Both the position numbers and the translations under genes were made by a program. A stretch of DNA of 64,000 nt from Lachnospiraceae bacterium (lineage in GTDB: Bacteria; Bacillota; Clostridia; Lachnospirales; Lachnospiraceae): positions 16,259-80,258 of the forward strand of contig JAILGA010000136.1 in NCBI GenBank assembly GCA_024697225.1, in the 5' to 3' direction. The notes under the pieces were generated by a model. That model was not told the DNA's origin, did not search any database, and worked only from the letters and a program-made list of their open reading frames with translations. This document shows, one piece after another, positions 15,296-23,766 of the stretch. Positions within the stretch are counted from its first letter, which is position 1; each line of letters begins with the position of its first letter.

Positions 15296-16813
15296 TTACA
15301 GTGAAACACCGAGTATTTCGGCCAACTTCTGTACATTTTCATCCGCAAGATCAGTGTCCAGATCCGTCACTGAAGCCTTAAGCGCCGCGAACACATCCTC
15401 TGCTTCCCGGGGATATGAATACTTCGACAACTCCTTAACCGCTTCATCGGCGGCATCCACGTCCATATCCTCCATGGCGTTCTTCACAAGCATAAGCATG
15501 GCACATACCACATCCGGATCGTATGCCGTCTTTTCTTCCGCATTGTTTTCGCCGCAGCCGAACACGCCCTTAAGCTTGTCTCTGTAGGAGCGCCAGCTTT
15601 TCTGAAACATGCCGTGGGCGCCCAGTATTGCCTCCTTATCGCCGTCTCTTGCGGCGTATTCAAGAAGCGCGGCCGTACCGGCAAGAGGCACTATGCCCAC
15701 CGTCGCCGCGGAGCTCTTCATCCCGTGAACCTGTATCCTGTATGATGAAAGATCGTTTTCGTCGCCCCGGTTTTTTACCGCATCGTAAAAATCTTCCAGT
15801 CTGTCCGCCTGTATGTCAATAAGTTCGTAAAAGGTTCTCACGCCCTCTTCCAGCATGTTTCTGTCGCGAAGATAAAGACGTGCTATATTCCAGTCTGTTC
15901 CCTCCACCAAAGGCAGCTCCTGCTCCACCGTGTCCATATCATAAACCGTATCACCAGACGGCTTTTGCCTTACATTTTCATCTCTGTTATGATCATGCAT
16001 TGCATCAGTGGTCTTTTGCTGCCGTTCATCCTCATCCGCATTCTGATCATGCATGGCTTCGGCGATCTTCGTCAGCTGCTCAAGCTCCTCGGATTTTTTA
16101 GCCAGCTCTCTCGAAGACTTCTCAACGGTCACCCTGTATTCCATGAACATAGCATATATCTGGATCACCGTCATGGTCATCATGAATGCGCCGATACCGC
16201 CCAGCCTTGTATTTACACGTATATCGCCGTCATACATGCCGTTCTCACGAAATGCCAGTCTGAGGATCCCTGTCACGGGAAGCGCTATCAGCGCGGCGCT
16301 CTCCCAGTAGATGCGACCGTAGCCCTGCTGACCGCCGTGCCATTTGAAAAGAGTATAGACCACTGATGCCGCGGACACCGCAAGTATGAACAGAGCAAAT
16401 AACTCCGTGACCACCCTCTCCTTCGGCAGGACAAAGAACAGGATCATGAGATAGATCGCAAGTCCGGCGTCAAAAACAAGTATTCTCCTTAACCGGACCG
16501 CGAGATCCTTTCTCACCACGAGACAGTAATATATCATCAGGATATGCGGAGTCCAGAGATAGATTATCTGACCTGCGGCAATCCCGGGTGCGCCGTGATT
16601 TGACACACCGTATGATCTGTCGGGATCAAAAAGGCAGCTGATGAGCGTCAAAAGTCCGAACAATCCCACGAGCATCAAACCCTTTGTCCTTCCGCCCAGA
16701 TACAGTCTGACTGTATCCATAACCACCAGCAGTATCACGCACAGAACGATAAGGATGATACAGCTTACGCCGAACATCACGCCGTTCCACACATCAACGG
16801 ACACCATCGTCAC
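15296..16813 (-). CDS. Membrane-anchored histidine phosphotransfer (HPt) protein
   Basis: Residues 1-225 contain about seven hydrophobic segments resembling the 7TM sensor region of the two c-di-GMP-type proteins encoded at 31-37 kb. A helical linker with two repeated words (EAMHDQNADEDERQQ, DAMHDHNRDENVRQ) follows. Around residues 300-400 lies an HPt domain with the phosphorylatable His in IQVHGMKSSAATVG. The final 90 residues are helical and acidic. There is no kinase ATPase or receiver domain, so the protein can only relay phosphate from or to partners, probably the adjacent hybrid kinase and double receiver. Its GTG/ATG start overlaps the GH13 stop by four bases. Confidence 0.85.
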   Translation of the reverse strand: MTMVSVDVWNGVMFGVSCIILIVLCVILLVVMDTVRLYLGGRTKGLMLVGLFGLLTLISCLFDPDRSYGVSNHGAPGIAAGQIIYLWTPHILMIYYCLVVRKDLAVRLRRILVFDAGLAIYLMILFFVLPKERVVTELFALFILAVSAASVVYTLFKWHGGQQGYGRIYWESAALIALPVTGILRLAFRENGMYDGDIRVNTRLGGIGAFMMTMTVIQIYAMFMEYRVTVEKSSRELAKKSEELEQLTKIAEAMHDQNADEDERQQKTTDAMHDHNRDENVRQKPSGDTVYDMDTVEQELPLVEGTDWNIARLYLRDRNMLEEGVRTFYELIDIQADRLEDFYDAVKNRGDENDLSSYRIQVHGMKSSAATVGIVPLAGTAALLEYAARDGDKEAILGAHGMFQKSWRSYRDKLKGVFGCGENNAEEKTAYDPDVVCAMLMLVKNAMEDMDVDAADEAVKELSKYSYPREAEDVFAALKASVTDLDTDLADENVQKLAEILGVSL

Positions 16814-18531
16814 CTCTGCGCAAGCCTCACGTGATAGATCCTTGCTTCATACGGCTCAAATTCCATCTTTTCCGGAAGCACCTCCTTCGGACAACGCTCG
16901 GGATCCAGGTGGTCGAACCGGCTTATATCACCGGAATTGGACAGCATGAGTCTCGCTCTTACGCCTCTGTATTCCGGCGGTATTTCAACCTGCGACCTCG
17001 TCTTTGACAGTGAACACAGTATCAGATATCTGTTGTTCCCGAGCTTTCGTTCATAGGTGTAGATATTTTTATCCTGCGGGTAGTATTCTTTATATGATCC
17101 CCGCAATAATGTGCCGCTCTTCTTTCTCAGTTTCAGACAAAGTCTGTAAAAATTCAATATGCTGTCAGGATCTTTTTCTTCAGTCTCGACGTTGACCGCC
17201 CTGTAATTGGGATTGACGGCGAACCAGGGCTCGCTTTCTGAAAAGCCCGCATTTTTGCCCGGATTCCACTGCATCGGTGTCCTCGCCGAATCCCTGCTGG
17301 AGTGATGTATCAGTTTCATGCGCTTATGCAGGGGCTGTCCCGTGAAGAACCTCTCAAAGTTGTCAATGCTCGAAATATCCATATAATCCCTGATGGACCT
17401 TAGCCGGATATTGGTCATTCCGATCTCCTGACCCTGATAGACAAAGGGCGTGCCCTGCTGGAAGATATAGGACACCGCAAGGGCTTTCCCGCTCATCTTC
17501 CAGAAGCTCTCGCTCCCGTATCTGCTTATGATCCTCGGATGATCGTGATTCTCGATGTAAAGAGCATTCCACCCCCTGCCGTTTATCGTTTCCTGCCAGT
17601 GCGTGAAAGCCTTTTTCATACTGACCAGCGAAAACGGTCTCGGGATGTATTCGGTAAATCTGCAGTCAGCCATCATATGGTCAAAGGATATCATCATGTC
17701 CATCACCGGCCTGTCGCCTGTCAGATACATGAGAGCCGTGTCCGCTTTGGTCATGGGGCCTTCACCGATCTGTACGATGCCGTCGTATTCCCTGCAGACT
17801 TCCCTGAACTCAGACAGATACTCCAGAATGTGCGGGCCGTCCTTATAGTGCATCATTCCGTTTATTGCGGGCAAAAGCGGCAGTCCGTCAGGCAAACCCT
17901 CCCTCTTGGAGATGAAGGTGATCACGTCCATTCTGAAGCCGTTTACACCCATATCCAGCCAGAACCGGATGATTGATTTTATCTCCTCGCGGACCTTGGG
18001 GTTATCCATATTCAGATCGGGCTGCTTTTTTGCAAAGAGATGCAGATAGTACTGATCTCTCGTACCCTCGTATTCCCAGGCGCTGCCTCCGAACATGGAA
18101 TTCCAGTTGTTGGGTTTTTTCCGCCATATATAGTAATCCCTGTAAGGGTTGTCCTCGCCCTTTCTGCTCTCAATGAACCAGGGATGCTCGTCGGAGGTGT
18201 GATTGATAACAAGATCCATTATGATCTTAAGCCCCAGACTGTGCGCTTTATCCAACACTTTCTTAAACTGCTCCAGATCGCCGTAATCAGGATGAATGTT
18301 TTTATAATCCGAAATATCATATCCAAAATCGGCATTGGGCGAAGGATAGAGCGGCGAGAACCATATGGCGTCAACTCCAAGGCTCTTTATATACTCAAGC
18401 CTGTCATAAACACCGTACAGATCACCTATGCCGTCCCCGTTTCCGTCGGCATAGCTTCTCACCCATATCTGATATATGGATGCCCTCTTAAACCAGGGCA
18501 GATCTCCTTTTATATCAAAATGCCTCATCAT
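16810..18531 (-). CDS. GH13 alpha-glucosidase (oligo-1,6-glucosidase type)
   Basis: A cytoplasmic glycoside hydrolase family 13 enzyme of about 573 residues. The conserved regions appear in order: GDGIGDLYGVYDRLEYIKSL, IMDLVINHTSDEHPWF, GFRMDVITFISK with the nucleophile Asp, VQIGEGPMT with the acid/base Glu, and YIENHDHPRI with the third carboxylate. SSRDSARTPMQW is typical of the oligo-1,6-glucosidase and trehalose-6-phosphate hydrolase branch. The exact substrate is not decided by sequence. Methionine 35 of the track (18531) is preferred because it places the start 16 bp after the glycosyltransferase stop and where related enzymes begin. It lies between a GT4 gene and phosphorelay genes, implying control of alpha-glucan turnover by the same transcript. 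Confidence 0.9.
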   Translation of the reverse strand: MMRHFDIKGDLPWFKRASIYQIWVRSYADGNGDGIGDLYGVYDRLEYIKSLGVDAIWFSPLYPSPNADFGYDISDYKNIHPDYGDLEQFKKVLDKAHSLGLKIIMDLVINHTSDEHPWFIESRKGEDNPYRDYYIWRKKPNNWNSMFGGSAWEYEGTRDQYYLHLFAKKQPDLNMDNPKVREEIKSIIRFWLDMGVNGFRMDVITFISKREGLPDGLPLLPAINGMMHYKDGPHILEYLSEFREVCREYDGIVQIGEGPMTKADTALMYLTGDRPVMDMMISFDHMMADCRFTEYIPRPFSLVSMKKAFTHWQETINGRGWNALYIENHDHPRIISRYGSESFWKMSGKALAVSYIFQQGTPFVYQGQEIGMTNIRLRSIRDYMDISSIDNFERFFTGQPLHKRMKLIHHSSRDSARTPMQWNPGKNAGFSESEPWFAVNPNYRAVNVETEEKDPDSILNFYRLCLKLRKKSGTLLRGSYKEYYPQDKNIYTYERKLGNNRYLILCSLSKTRSQVEIPPEYRGVRARLMLSNSGDISRFDHLDPERCPKEVLPEKMEFEPYEARIYHVRLAQR

Positions 18532-18547
18532 TGAAAAACATAAGCCT

Positions 18548-20062
18548 CTATTCGTCACCGTCTTCTCCGTACAGGAGTATCTTTGCCCGCTTCCACGCGT
18601 CTCTGCCGAACTTTTCCACCTCTTCTCCCGCACGCCTTATGTCCGACCTGAACTGTTCGATATTTTCAAGCATGCCCTCGTAATGCATCTCATGTATATG
18701 TTCCATGCCGGCAAGGATCTCGCTCCAGCGCCCGTCACGTATCTGCTCCAGGCTCTCCATCACCTCATTTCTGCGCTCCTCATGCATTTCCTCCAGGTTG
18801 TCGATCATGTCGTTCCAGCGCTCCTCGCGCCGCGCGGCGGATTCCCTGGTCCCCTCCTTTATCTCTTCAAATCTCCGCGCAAGTCCCGACTGATACACGC
18901 CGCGCTCATTATTTTCCATGACCTCGCCGTAAAGGTCGTATGCGTGCCTTACACTCTCCTCCCAGGAGATGTATATCTCATTCATCGCGTGATCACCGGT
19001 ATCCCGCATCCTGTCTATATCTGAGCCAAGCTCAAGCAAGAGTTCCGCCAGGCTTTCGTCATTTTCATCAATGAAGAAGCCGTTTCTTCCGTCAGTTATT
19101 CCCTCGGAGGCGCATGAATCCCTGACAAGCACGCTCGCGAGTCCGCAGGCCGCGGCTTCTCTAACCACTATACCGTTGGTATCATAGGTAGACGGGAACA
19201 GGAACAGATCGGCTCTCGTATTCCACGCCCTGAGCGCCTCCCTGTCATGAACAGGACCGGTAAATATAACCTTGTCCGAAAGAGCATATTCATCAGCCTT
19301 CTGCCTGAGATCCTCGAGATCCGGGCCTCCGCCTATGAATACCATCCTGAAATCCTGACCGCCGTCACGTACCCTCTTAAGAGCGTCCATTATGATCGGC
19401 AGACCTTTATAGTTTATTATCCTTCCCACAAAAAGATATACCGGAACTCCCTCGGGCAGATCATACCCCGAGACGGTCTCCTTTATCCTGCCGACTTCCG
19501 CTTTCCCTCTCGGAAAATCGACGCCGTTTAAGACAACCCGGTATTCCCCTTCGTAGCCCAGGGACTTCAGGTTCTCGCCCGCTCCGCGGCTCACTGTCCA
19601 CACCTCGTCGCAGGCCTCTATATTGTCCACAAGCGCCTTTGCGGCCTCCTTCTGCAGGAACCGGTTTTTGACCGCGCGTGCGATGTCCACATCGAATTTC
19701 GTGTGATAGGTGAAGATCAGCGGTGCCTTTGTCCGCATCTTAAGGCTCCTCGCCATCATTGTAGAGACCACCGGACAGTGGCTGTGAATAATATCCGGCG
19801 AAAAAGCCACCAGCTGCTCTATAGCCGGCACATCAAGCGGATTGCCCGCCCTGTACCCGGACACCAGATTTCCTATGGAAAAGCTTGAATACGGCACCAC
19901 CCTGTATGGATATCCGGAATAATCAGCCCCCGGATACTCGGGAGTTGCGACCGTCACCCCGGCCAGATCCTCCTCTGAGAGAATGCGCGCATAATTCATG
20001 ACGGTGTTTGCAACTCCGTCTATGACAGGCGGAAAAGAATCATTCAACAGACAGACGTTCAT
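18548..20062 (-). CDS. GT4 glycosyltransferase with a C-terminal 15-residue helical repeat tail
   Basis: The N-terminal 385 residues form a GT-B fold family 4 glycosyltransferase: MNVCLLNDSFPPVIDGVANT at the start, VYLFVGRIINYKGLPII at the linker, and the C-terminal donor-binding pattern NGIVVREAAACGLASVLV. Related enzymes make glucosyl-diacylglycerols or glycogen-like polymers. From about residue 415 the protein carries five consecutive 15-residue amphipathic repeats (RWNDMIDNLEEMHEE, RRNEVMESLEQIRDG, RWSEILAGMEHIHEM, HYEGMLENIEQFRSD, IRRAGEEVEKFGRDA), an unusual addition that may bind membranes or oligomerise. The ATG at 20062 has GGAGG five bases upstream; the track start is 20 codons too early. 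It is the first gene of the phosphorelay operon. Confidence 0.9.
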   Translation of the reverse strand: MNVCLLNDSFPPVIDGVANTVMNYARILSEEDLAGVTVATPEYPGADYSGYPYRVVPYSSFSIGNLVSGYRAGNPLDVPAIEQLVAFSPDIIHSHCPVVSTMMARSLKMRTKAPLIFTYHTKFDVDIARAVKNRFLQKEAAKALVDNIEACDEVWTVSRGAGENLKSLGYEGEYRVVLNGVDFPRGKAEVGRIKETVSGYDLPEGVPVYLFVGRIINYKGLPIIMDALKRVRDGGQDFRMVFIGGGPDLEDLRQKADEYALSDKVIFTGPVHDREALRAWNTRADLFLFPSTYDTNGIVVREAAACGLASVLVRDSCASEGITDGRNGFFIDENDESLAELLLELGSDIDRMRDTGDHAMNEIYISWEESVRHAYDLYGEVMENNERGVYQSGLARRFEEIKEGTRESAARREERWNDMIDNLEEMHEERRNEVMESLEQIRDGRWSEILAGMEHIHEMHYEGMLENIEQFRSDIRRAGEEVEKFGRDAWKRAKILLYGEDGDE

Positions 20063-20093
20063 TTCAACCTCCAAAATATTCAATCTATGAAAG

Positions 20094-20122
20094 ATTTTAG
20101 CATTTTGGAGAAAAAATAACAA
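20094..20122 (-). promoter_or_regulatory. Promoter of the GT4-GH13-phosphorelay operon
   Basis: On the minus strand TTGTTA and TAAAAT are separated by 17 bp, about 30 bp ahead of the GT4 start codon. It is back to back with the tRNA-Pro promoter, whose TTGACA begins at 20123. Confidence 0.65.
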
Positions 20123-20152
20123 TTGACAAATGTGGCATACATCATATACAAT
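20123..20152 (+). promoter_or_regulatory. Promoter of the tRNA-Pro gene
   Basis: A perfect TTGACA at 20123-20128 is followed by TATACA (16-bp spacer) or, overlapping it, TACAAT (18-bp spacer). Transcription would start about 25 bp before the mature tRNA. Confidence 0.75.
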
Positions 20153-20182
20153 GTTTTAGCGCGCGAAGAAAAAAAGGCGCAT

Positions 20183-20255
20183 CGGGGTGTGGCTCAGATG
20201 GTAGAGCACCACGTTAGGGACGTGGGGGCCGCTGGTTCGAATCCAGTCACTCCGA
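20183..20255 (+). tRNA. tRNA-Pro, anticodon AGG
   Basis: A 73-nt cloverleaf folds cleanly: acceptor CGGGGTG/CACTCCG (one G-U pair), D arm GCTC/GAGC, anticodon stem CCACG/CGTGG, T arm GCTGG/CCAGT. The seven-base anticodon loop TTAGGGA places AGG at positions 34-36 with G at 37, as expected for proline. The 3' CCA is not encoded. Proline tRNAs with A at position 34 are uncommon in bacteria, where TGG and GGG dominate. Confidence 0.93.
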
Positions 20256-20261
20256 GTGAAA

Positions 20262-20297
20262 ACGGAAAGCTGTCATAACACGGCTTTCCGTTTTTTA
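20262..20297 (+). terminator. Intrinsic terminator after tRNA-Pro
   Basis: ACGGAAAGC pairs with GCTTTCCGT around a 12-nt loop and is followed by TTTTTTATTT. On the opposite strand the same hairpin is followed by TTTT, so it could also end transcription of the receiver-like gene reading the other way. Confidence 0.85.
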
Positions 20298-20348
20298 TTT
20301 CATCTTTGCTGTCATAACACGACTTTCCGCTTTTTATTCCACCTTTGC
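20271..20348. repeat. 39-bp tandem duplication spanning the terminator and the end of the next gene
   Basis: Two copies beginning tgtcataacacg start at 20271 and 20310 and differ at four of 39 positions. The first copy contains half of the tRNA terminator. The second runs into the last codons of the convergent receiver-like gene, whose stop lies at 20334-20336. Confidence 0.85.
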
Positions 20349-21086
20349 GTACTTGCGCTTCAGGTAATTGGCCACGCTCTGCTCGCCCATTTCCCTTGAA
20401 AAGGCCATGCCCGAGCGGTCGTTGCCGGAATTGACCCTGTCGCGTTCATCATTGGTCGCCGTGAGATAATACAGATGGAACCCGATCTGCTTCATCTTAT
20501 GATATATGACGCGGAAGATGTCCATATACTCGACAAGGGTGAGCTTCTTGTCCATGCCCACCAATATGACGTCCGAGCGGAGTATCATAAATCCGAGCTC
20601 ATCCATATCAAAATGATTTACATAGATGTGGAAGAACGGTTCAAGATAGACGCGGAGTTTTTCTATATACTCAGTTTTATCATCAAGAAGGAGTATCGCG
20701 GGTCGATCATCTGACCCCATCTCTTTTTCCATGACCGCCAGATCATCAAGAAGTACCGTGAAAGGCATCTGACTTGCATATGAATACATGCGCGTAAACA
20801 TGACAGGCATCTTCGAGACAAGGATATCGACACCCCTGCGGCTTCCGTAGATGTATACTATCTTCTCGTCCTCTATGCACAGATCGCGCAGATAGAGTCC
20901 TATTCTCTTAAGATCATCCTCTTCCTCATCCTTCGGGCAAAGGAACAAGACGTTGGATCGATCCCTGACGCGCAGGATGTCATCCAGTTCGAGCGCACAC
21001 CATGTCACATAGCATCCTTTTCCGAGAGTCGCCTTTTCAAGTTTTTCCCTGTCATTGGTAGCGATTATGATCTGTTTCAGCTGCAT
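20334..21086 (-). CDS. Orphan degenerate double-receiver protein
   Basis: The protein has the same two-domain architecture and length as the pseudoreceiver-receiver proteins at 14.5 and 30.7 kb, but both domains look inactive. In the second domain AILLLDDKTEYIEKLRVYLE keeps an acidic pair, yet the phosphoacceptor position reads VILVGMDKKL, with glycine where aspartate is expected, while YYLTATNDERD keeps the threonine region. The first domain (IIIATNDREKLEKATLG) has no receiver active-site residues. No output domain is present. The ATG at 21086 has GGAGG six bases upstream, and the track's GTG two codons earlier is less likely. It is a stand-alone gene. A phosphorylation-independent partner of the related phosphorelays is a possible role. 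Confidence 0.7.
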   Translation of the reverse strand: MQLKQIIIATNDREKLEKATLGKGCYVTWCALELDDILRVRDRSNVLFLCPKDEEEDDLKRIGLYLRDLCIEDEKIVYIYGSRRGVDILVSKMPVMFTRMYSYASQMPFTVLLDDLAVMEKEMGSDDRPAILLLDDKTEYIEKLRVYLEPFFHIYVNHFDMDELGFMILRSDVILVGMDKKLTLVEYMDIFRVIYHKMKQIGFHLYYLTATNDERDRVNSGNDRSGMAFSREMGEQSVANYLKRKYAKVE

Positions 21087-21144
21087 GTCCACCCTCCGTG
21101 ATCAGTGTATGTCAGGCATCAGATCATATTATACCATAAACAGT

Positions 21145-23052
21145 TCATTTCTTCAGGCATCGCATGGAATTAAGGATTGCGATCACGGCCACGCCCACAT
21201 CGGCAAAGACCGCCGCCCACATTGAGGCAAAACCTATCGCTCCGAGGATCAGAATAATAACCTTTACTCCGATGGCGAAAACAATATTCTCCCTGACGAT
21301 CCGAATGGTCTTTCTGCCGATCTTTACCGTATCGGCGATCTTGGCTATATCGTCATCCATAAGCACGATATCAGCGGCTTCTATGGCGGCATCGCTTCCC
21401 ATGGATCCCATAGCTATTCCCACATCGGCGCGCATGAGGACCGGTGCGTCGTTTATCCCGTCACCCACGAAGGCAAGCTTCTCTTTTTCACCCAGGGAAT
21501 TCATCAGTTCCTCTACCCTGCTCACCTTATCGGCAGGCAGAAGCCCGGCATAATACTCATCCAGCCCGAGTTCCTTTGCAACTGCGGCCGCGGCCTCCTT
21601 TCTGTCTCCGGTGAGCATTATAAGCCTCTTGACCCCCGCGGCCCTCATGTCTGAAACAGCGGCGCCTGCCTTGTCCTTTACGGCATCGGCTATCAGTATG
21701 CTTCCCATATAGGTCCCGTCCGCAGCTATATAAACGACGGTCCCCGCATCATCGATCTTTTCTACATCTATTCCCTTATCCGCAAGAAAACCTTCTCTGC
21801 CGATATAAACTTCTTTTCCGTCAAAGATGCATGATACACCGTGTCCGGCCTCCTCCTTCACATCCTTTAGTCTGTCGCCCCATGCAGCCTGCCCGCCGAA
21901 CTGCTCATAGGCGGACATGATCGATACGGCGATGGGATGTGTAGAAAAACTCTCCCCTGCCGCGGCTACAGTCAGAAGCTCCTCAGCAGATGCCCCCTCA
22001 GCGGGATATATCTTTTTCACGGCAAACTCACCTTTGGTGAGCGTACCCGTCTTATCCATAACTATCGTATCTGCCTCAGCTATAGCCTCCAGGAAATTGC
22101 CACCCTTGACAAGCACTCCTATACCTGACGCAGCCCCGATCCCTCCGAAGAATCCCAGAGGTACGGAGATCACAAGTGCACAGGGACATGAGACTATCAG
22201 GAAGATACATGCTCTCTTTATCCATTCACCGAACGCATAGTCGGCACCCGTTGCCATAAGAACAAGCGGCGGCACCACCGCAAGAAGCAGCGCTCCTATA
22301 GTCACAACTGGCGTGTACACCTTGGCAAATCTGGTTATAAAGCCCTCCAGCTTCGCCTTTCTTGAGCTCGCATTCTCCACCATTTCAAGGATCCTTGCAA
22401 CGGTCGAATCCTCATAAGCCTTGCTGACTCTGACACGAAGGGTCCCTTCACCGTTTACGCAGCCGCTTATCACATCATCACCCTCAGCTGCTCTTCGGGG
22501 TACCGACTCACCCGTCAGAGCCGCTGTATTCAGATATGACTCACCGGAGATCACAGTGCCGTCCAGCGGGATCTTCTCACCGGGCTTGATGATGATAGTC
22601 GCCCCCACCTCCACGTCATCGGGATCAACTTCCTCGTATGAGCCGTCATCACCCTCAAGGTTTGCGTACTCGGGAGCGATACTCATCATATCGGCTATTG
22701 ACTTTCTTGATCTTCCCACTGCATAGCCCTGGAACAGCTCGCCCACCTGGTAGAAAAGCATGACTGCCAGAGCCTCTGAATACTCCGATATCGCAAACGC
22801 CGCAAAGGTCGCGATCATCATCAGAAAATTCTCATCAAACACCTGACCGTTTCTTATATTTTTGAATGCTCTCAATATCACATCGTAGCCCGCCAGCAGA
22901 TAAGGCAGAGCATACATTACAAAGATCACGGGAGCCGGGAACAGTTCCTCGAGCTTCCAAATGCGGTCAATGGTCATCAGAACCACAAAGCACTGAATCG
23001 CGATCAGTACCCGTACAAGTGTCTTTCTCTGTTTTGCAGTAAGATCTTTCAT
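21145..23052 (-). CDS. cadA: Heavy-metal P1B-type ATPase (Cd/Zn/Pb exporter type)
   Basis: The 635-residue P-type ATPase has the metal-site motif CPCALVISVPLGFFGG, the phosphorylated aspartate in MDKTGTLTKGEF, the HP motif in STHPIAV, and the hinge GDGINDAPVL. The last membrane helix, MWAAVFADVGVAVIAILNSMR, is typical of the cadmium/zinc/lead group rather than copper pumps. The N-terminus lacks the usual fused metal-binding domain; a separate HMA protein is encoded 44 bp upstream. The ArsR repressor gene heads the operon. The expected function is export of toxic divalent soft metals from the cytoplasm. The gene symbol is assigned by family, not by proven substrate. Confidence 0.92.
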   Translation of the reverse strand: MKDLTAKQRKTLVRVLIAIQCFVVLMTIDRIWKLEELFPAPVIFVMYALPYLLAGYDVILRAFKNIRNGQVFDENFLMMIATFAAFAISEYSEALAVMLFYQVGELFQGYAVGRSRKSIADMMSIAPEYANLEGDDGSYEEVDPDDVEVGATIIIKPGEKIPLDGTVISGESYLNTAALTGESVPRRAAEGDDVISGCVNGEGTLRVRVSKAYEDSTVARILEMVENASSRKAKLEGFITRFAKVYTPVVTIGALLLAVVPPLVLMATGADYAFGEWIKRACIFLIVSCPCALVISVPLGFFGGIGAASGIGVLVKGGNFLEAIAEADTIVMDKTGTLTKGEFAVKKIYPAEGASAEELLTVAAAGESFSTHPIAVSIMSAYEQFGGQAAWGDRLKDVKEEAGHGVSCIFDGKEVYIGREGFLADKGIDVEKIDDAGTVVYIAADGTYMGSILIADAVKDKAGAAVSDMRAAGVKRLIMLTGDRKEAAAAVAKELGLDEYYAGLLPADKVSRVEELMNSLGEKEKLAFVGDGINDAPVLMRADVGIAMGSMGSDAAIEAADIVLMDDDIAKIADTVKIGRKTIRIVRENIVFAIGVKVIILILGAIGFASMWAAVFADVGVAVIAILNSMRCLKK

Positions 23053-23096
23053 ATCATTTTCGATTCCGGTTTTCTATAATATCAATACCATCAACT

Positions 23097-23312
23097 TCAG
23101 AACGCCATCTCAAAATCGGATTCCACACGCTTGCCGGCCTTGAATGCTGCCTTCACCACCTCATCAAACTCTTCCTCGGCGGCCTCTATTGTCACCTTCT
23201 GCGTGATGAAATTCACGCTTGCATTGATGACACCGGGCACCTTTTTCATTGCTTCCTCGATCTTTGCCGCACAATTTGCACAATCAACTTCGCATCCATA
23301 TTTCTTTTTCAT
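23097..23312 (-). CDS. Stand-alone heavy-metal-associated (HMA) domain protein
   Basis: The 71-residue ferredoxin-like protein carries the metal-binding CxxC pattern in EVDCANCAAKIEEAMKKVPG and the usual second strand ASVNFITQKVTIEA. It is the metallochaperone or detached N-terminal domain of the adjacent P-type ATPase, which lacks one. The acidic residue before the first cysteine and a good ribosome binding site (AAAGGAG) are visible. It sits between the repressor and pump genes in the same operon. Confidence 0.92.
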   Translation of the reverse strand: MKKKYGCEVDCANCAAKIEEAMKKVPGVINASVNFITQKVTIEAAEEEFDEVVKAAFKAGKRVESDFEMAF

Positions 23313-23388
23313 GTCATTCTCCTTTCGCCGTTGTTTAATGATCTGTCATATGATCATATCTGATATCCGCCGGTATAACCTGCGGCTG

Positions 23389-23748
23389 TCATTCTTCTAC
23401 ATGTTCTCTTCCCTGATCGATTATCGTCCTCACATGCTCGTCGGCGAGAAAATAAAAGATGCTCTTACCCTCTCTTCTGCTCCCCACCAGATGAGCCTGC
23501 TTGAGGATCTTGAGCTGATGTGATACCGCGGACTGTGTCATCTTAAGCTCCTCCGCAAGATCGCATACACAGATTTCCGCGCCTGTCAGTGCAAACAGGA
23601 TCTTCATCCTGGTGCTGTCACCGAACACCTTGAACAACTCCGCGAGGTCCACGATCTCATCCTCATCGGGCATATTCTCATGCACCACCTTCAGCCTTGC
23701 TGTATGTATGGTTTTATCCTCGCACTGCTCCACATCCAGCACACTCAT
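23389..23748 (-). CDS. ArsR/SmtB-family metal-responsive repressor (CadC-like)
   Basis: The 119-residue winged-helix repressor has the recognition helix MTQSAVSHQLKILKQAHLV and two possible metal sites. The alpha-3 site is in EICVCDLAEEL, with an extra cysteine near the N-terminus in VEQCEDKTIH. The alpha-5 zinc site is in DEHVRTIIDQGREHVEE, with the D-x-H-x10-H-x2-E spacing. It should release its operator on binding cadmium, lead or zinc. The ATG at 23748 has AGGAGG five bases upstream, and the track start lies upstream of this inside the operator. It is the first gene of the efflux operon and lies directly behind a perfect palindromic operator. Confidence 0.92.
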   Translation of the reverse strand: MSVLDVEQCEDKTIHTARLKVVHENMPDEDEIVDLAELFKVFGDSTRMKILFALTGAEICVCDLAEELKMTQSAVSHQLKILKQAHLVGSRREGKSIFYFLADEHVRTIIDQGREHVEE

Positions 23749-23766
23749 ATCTTCCTCCTGAAAAAG

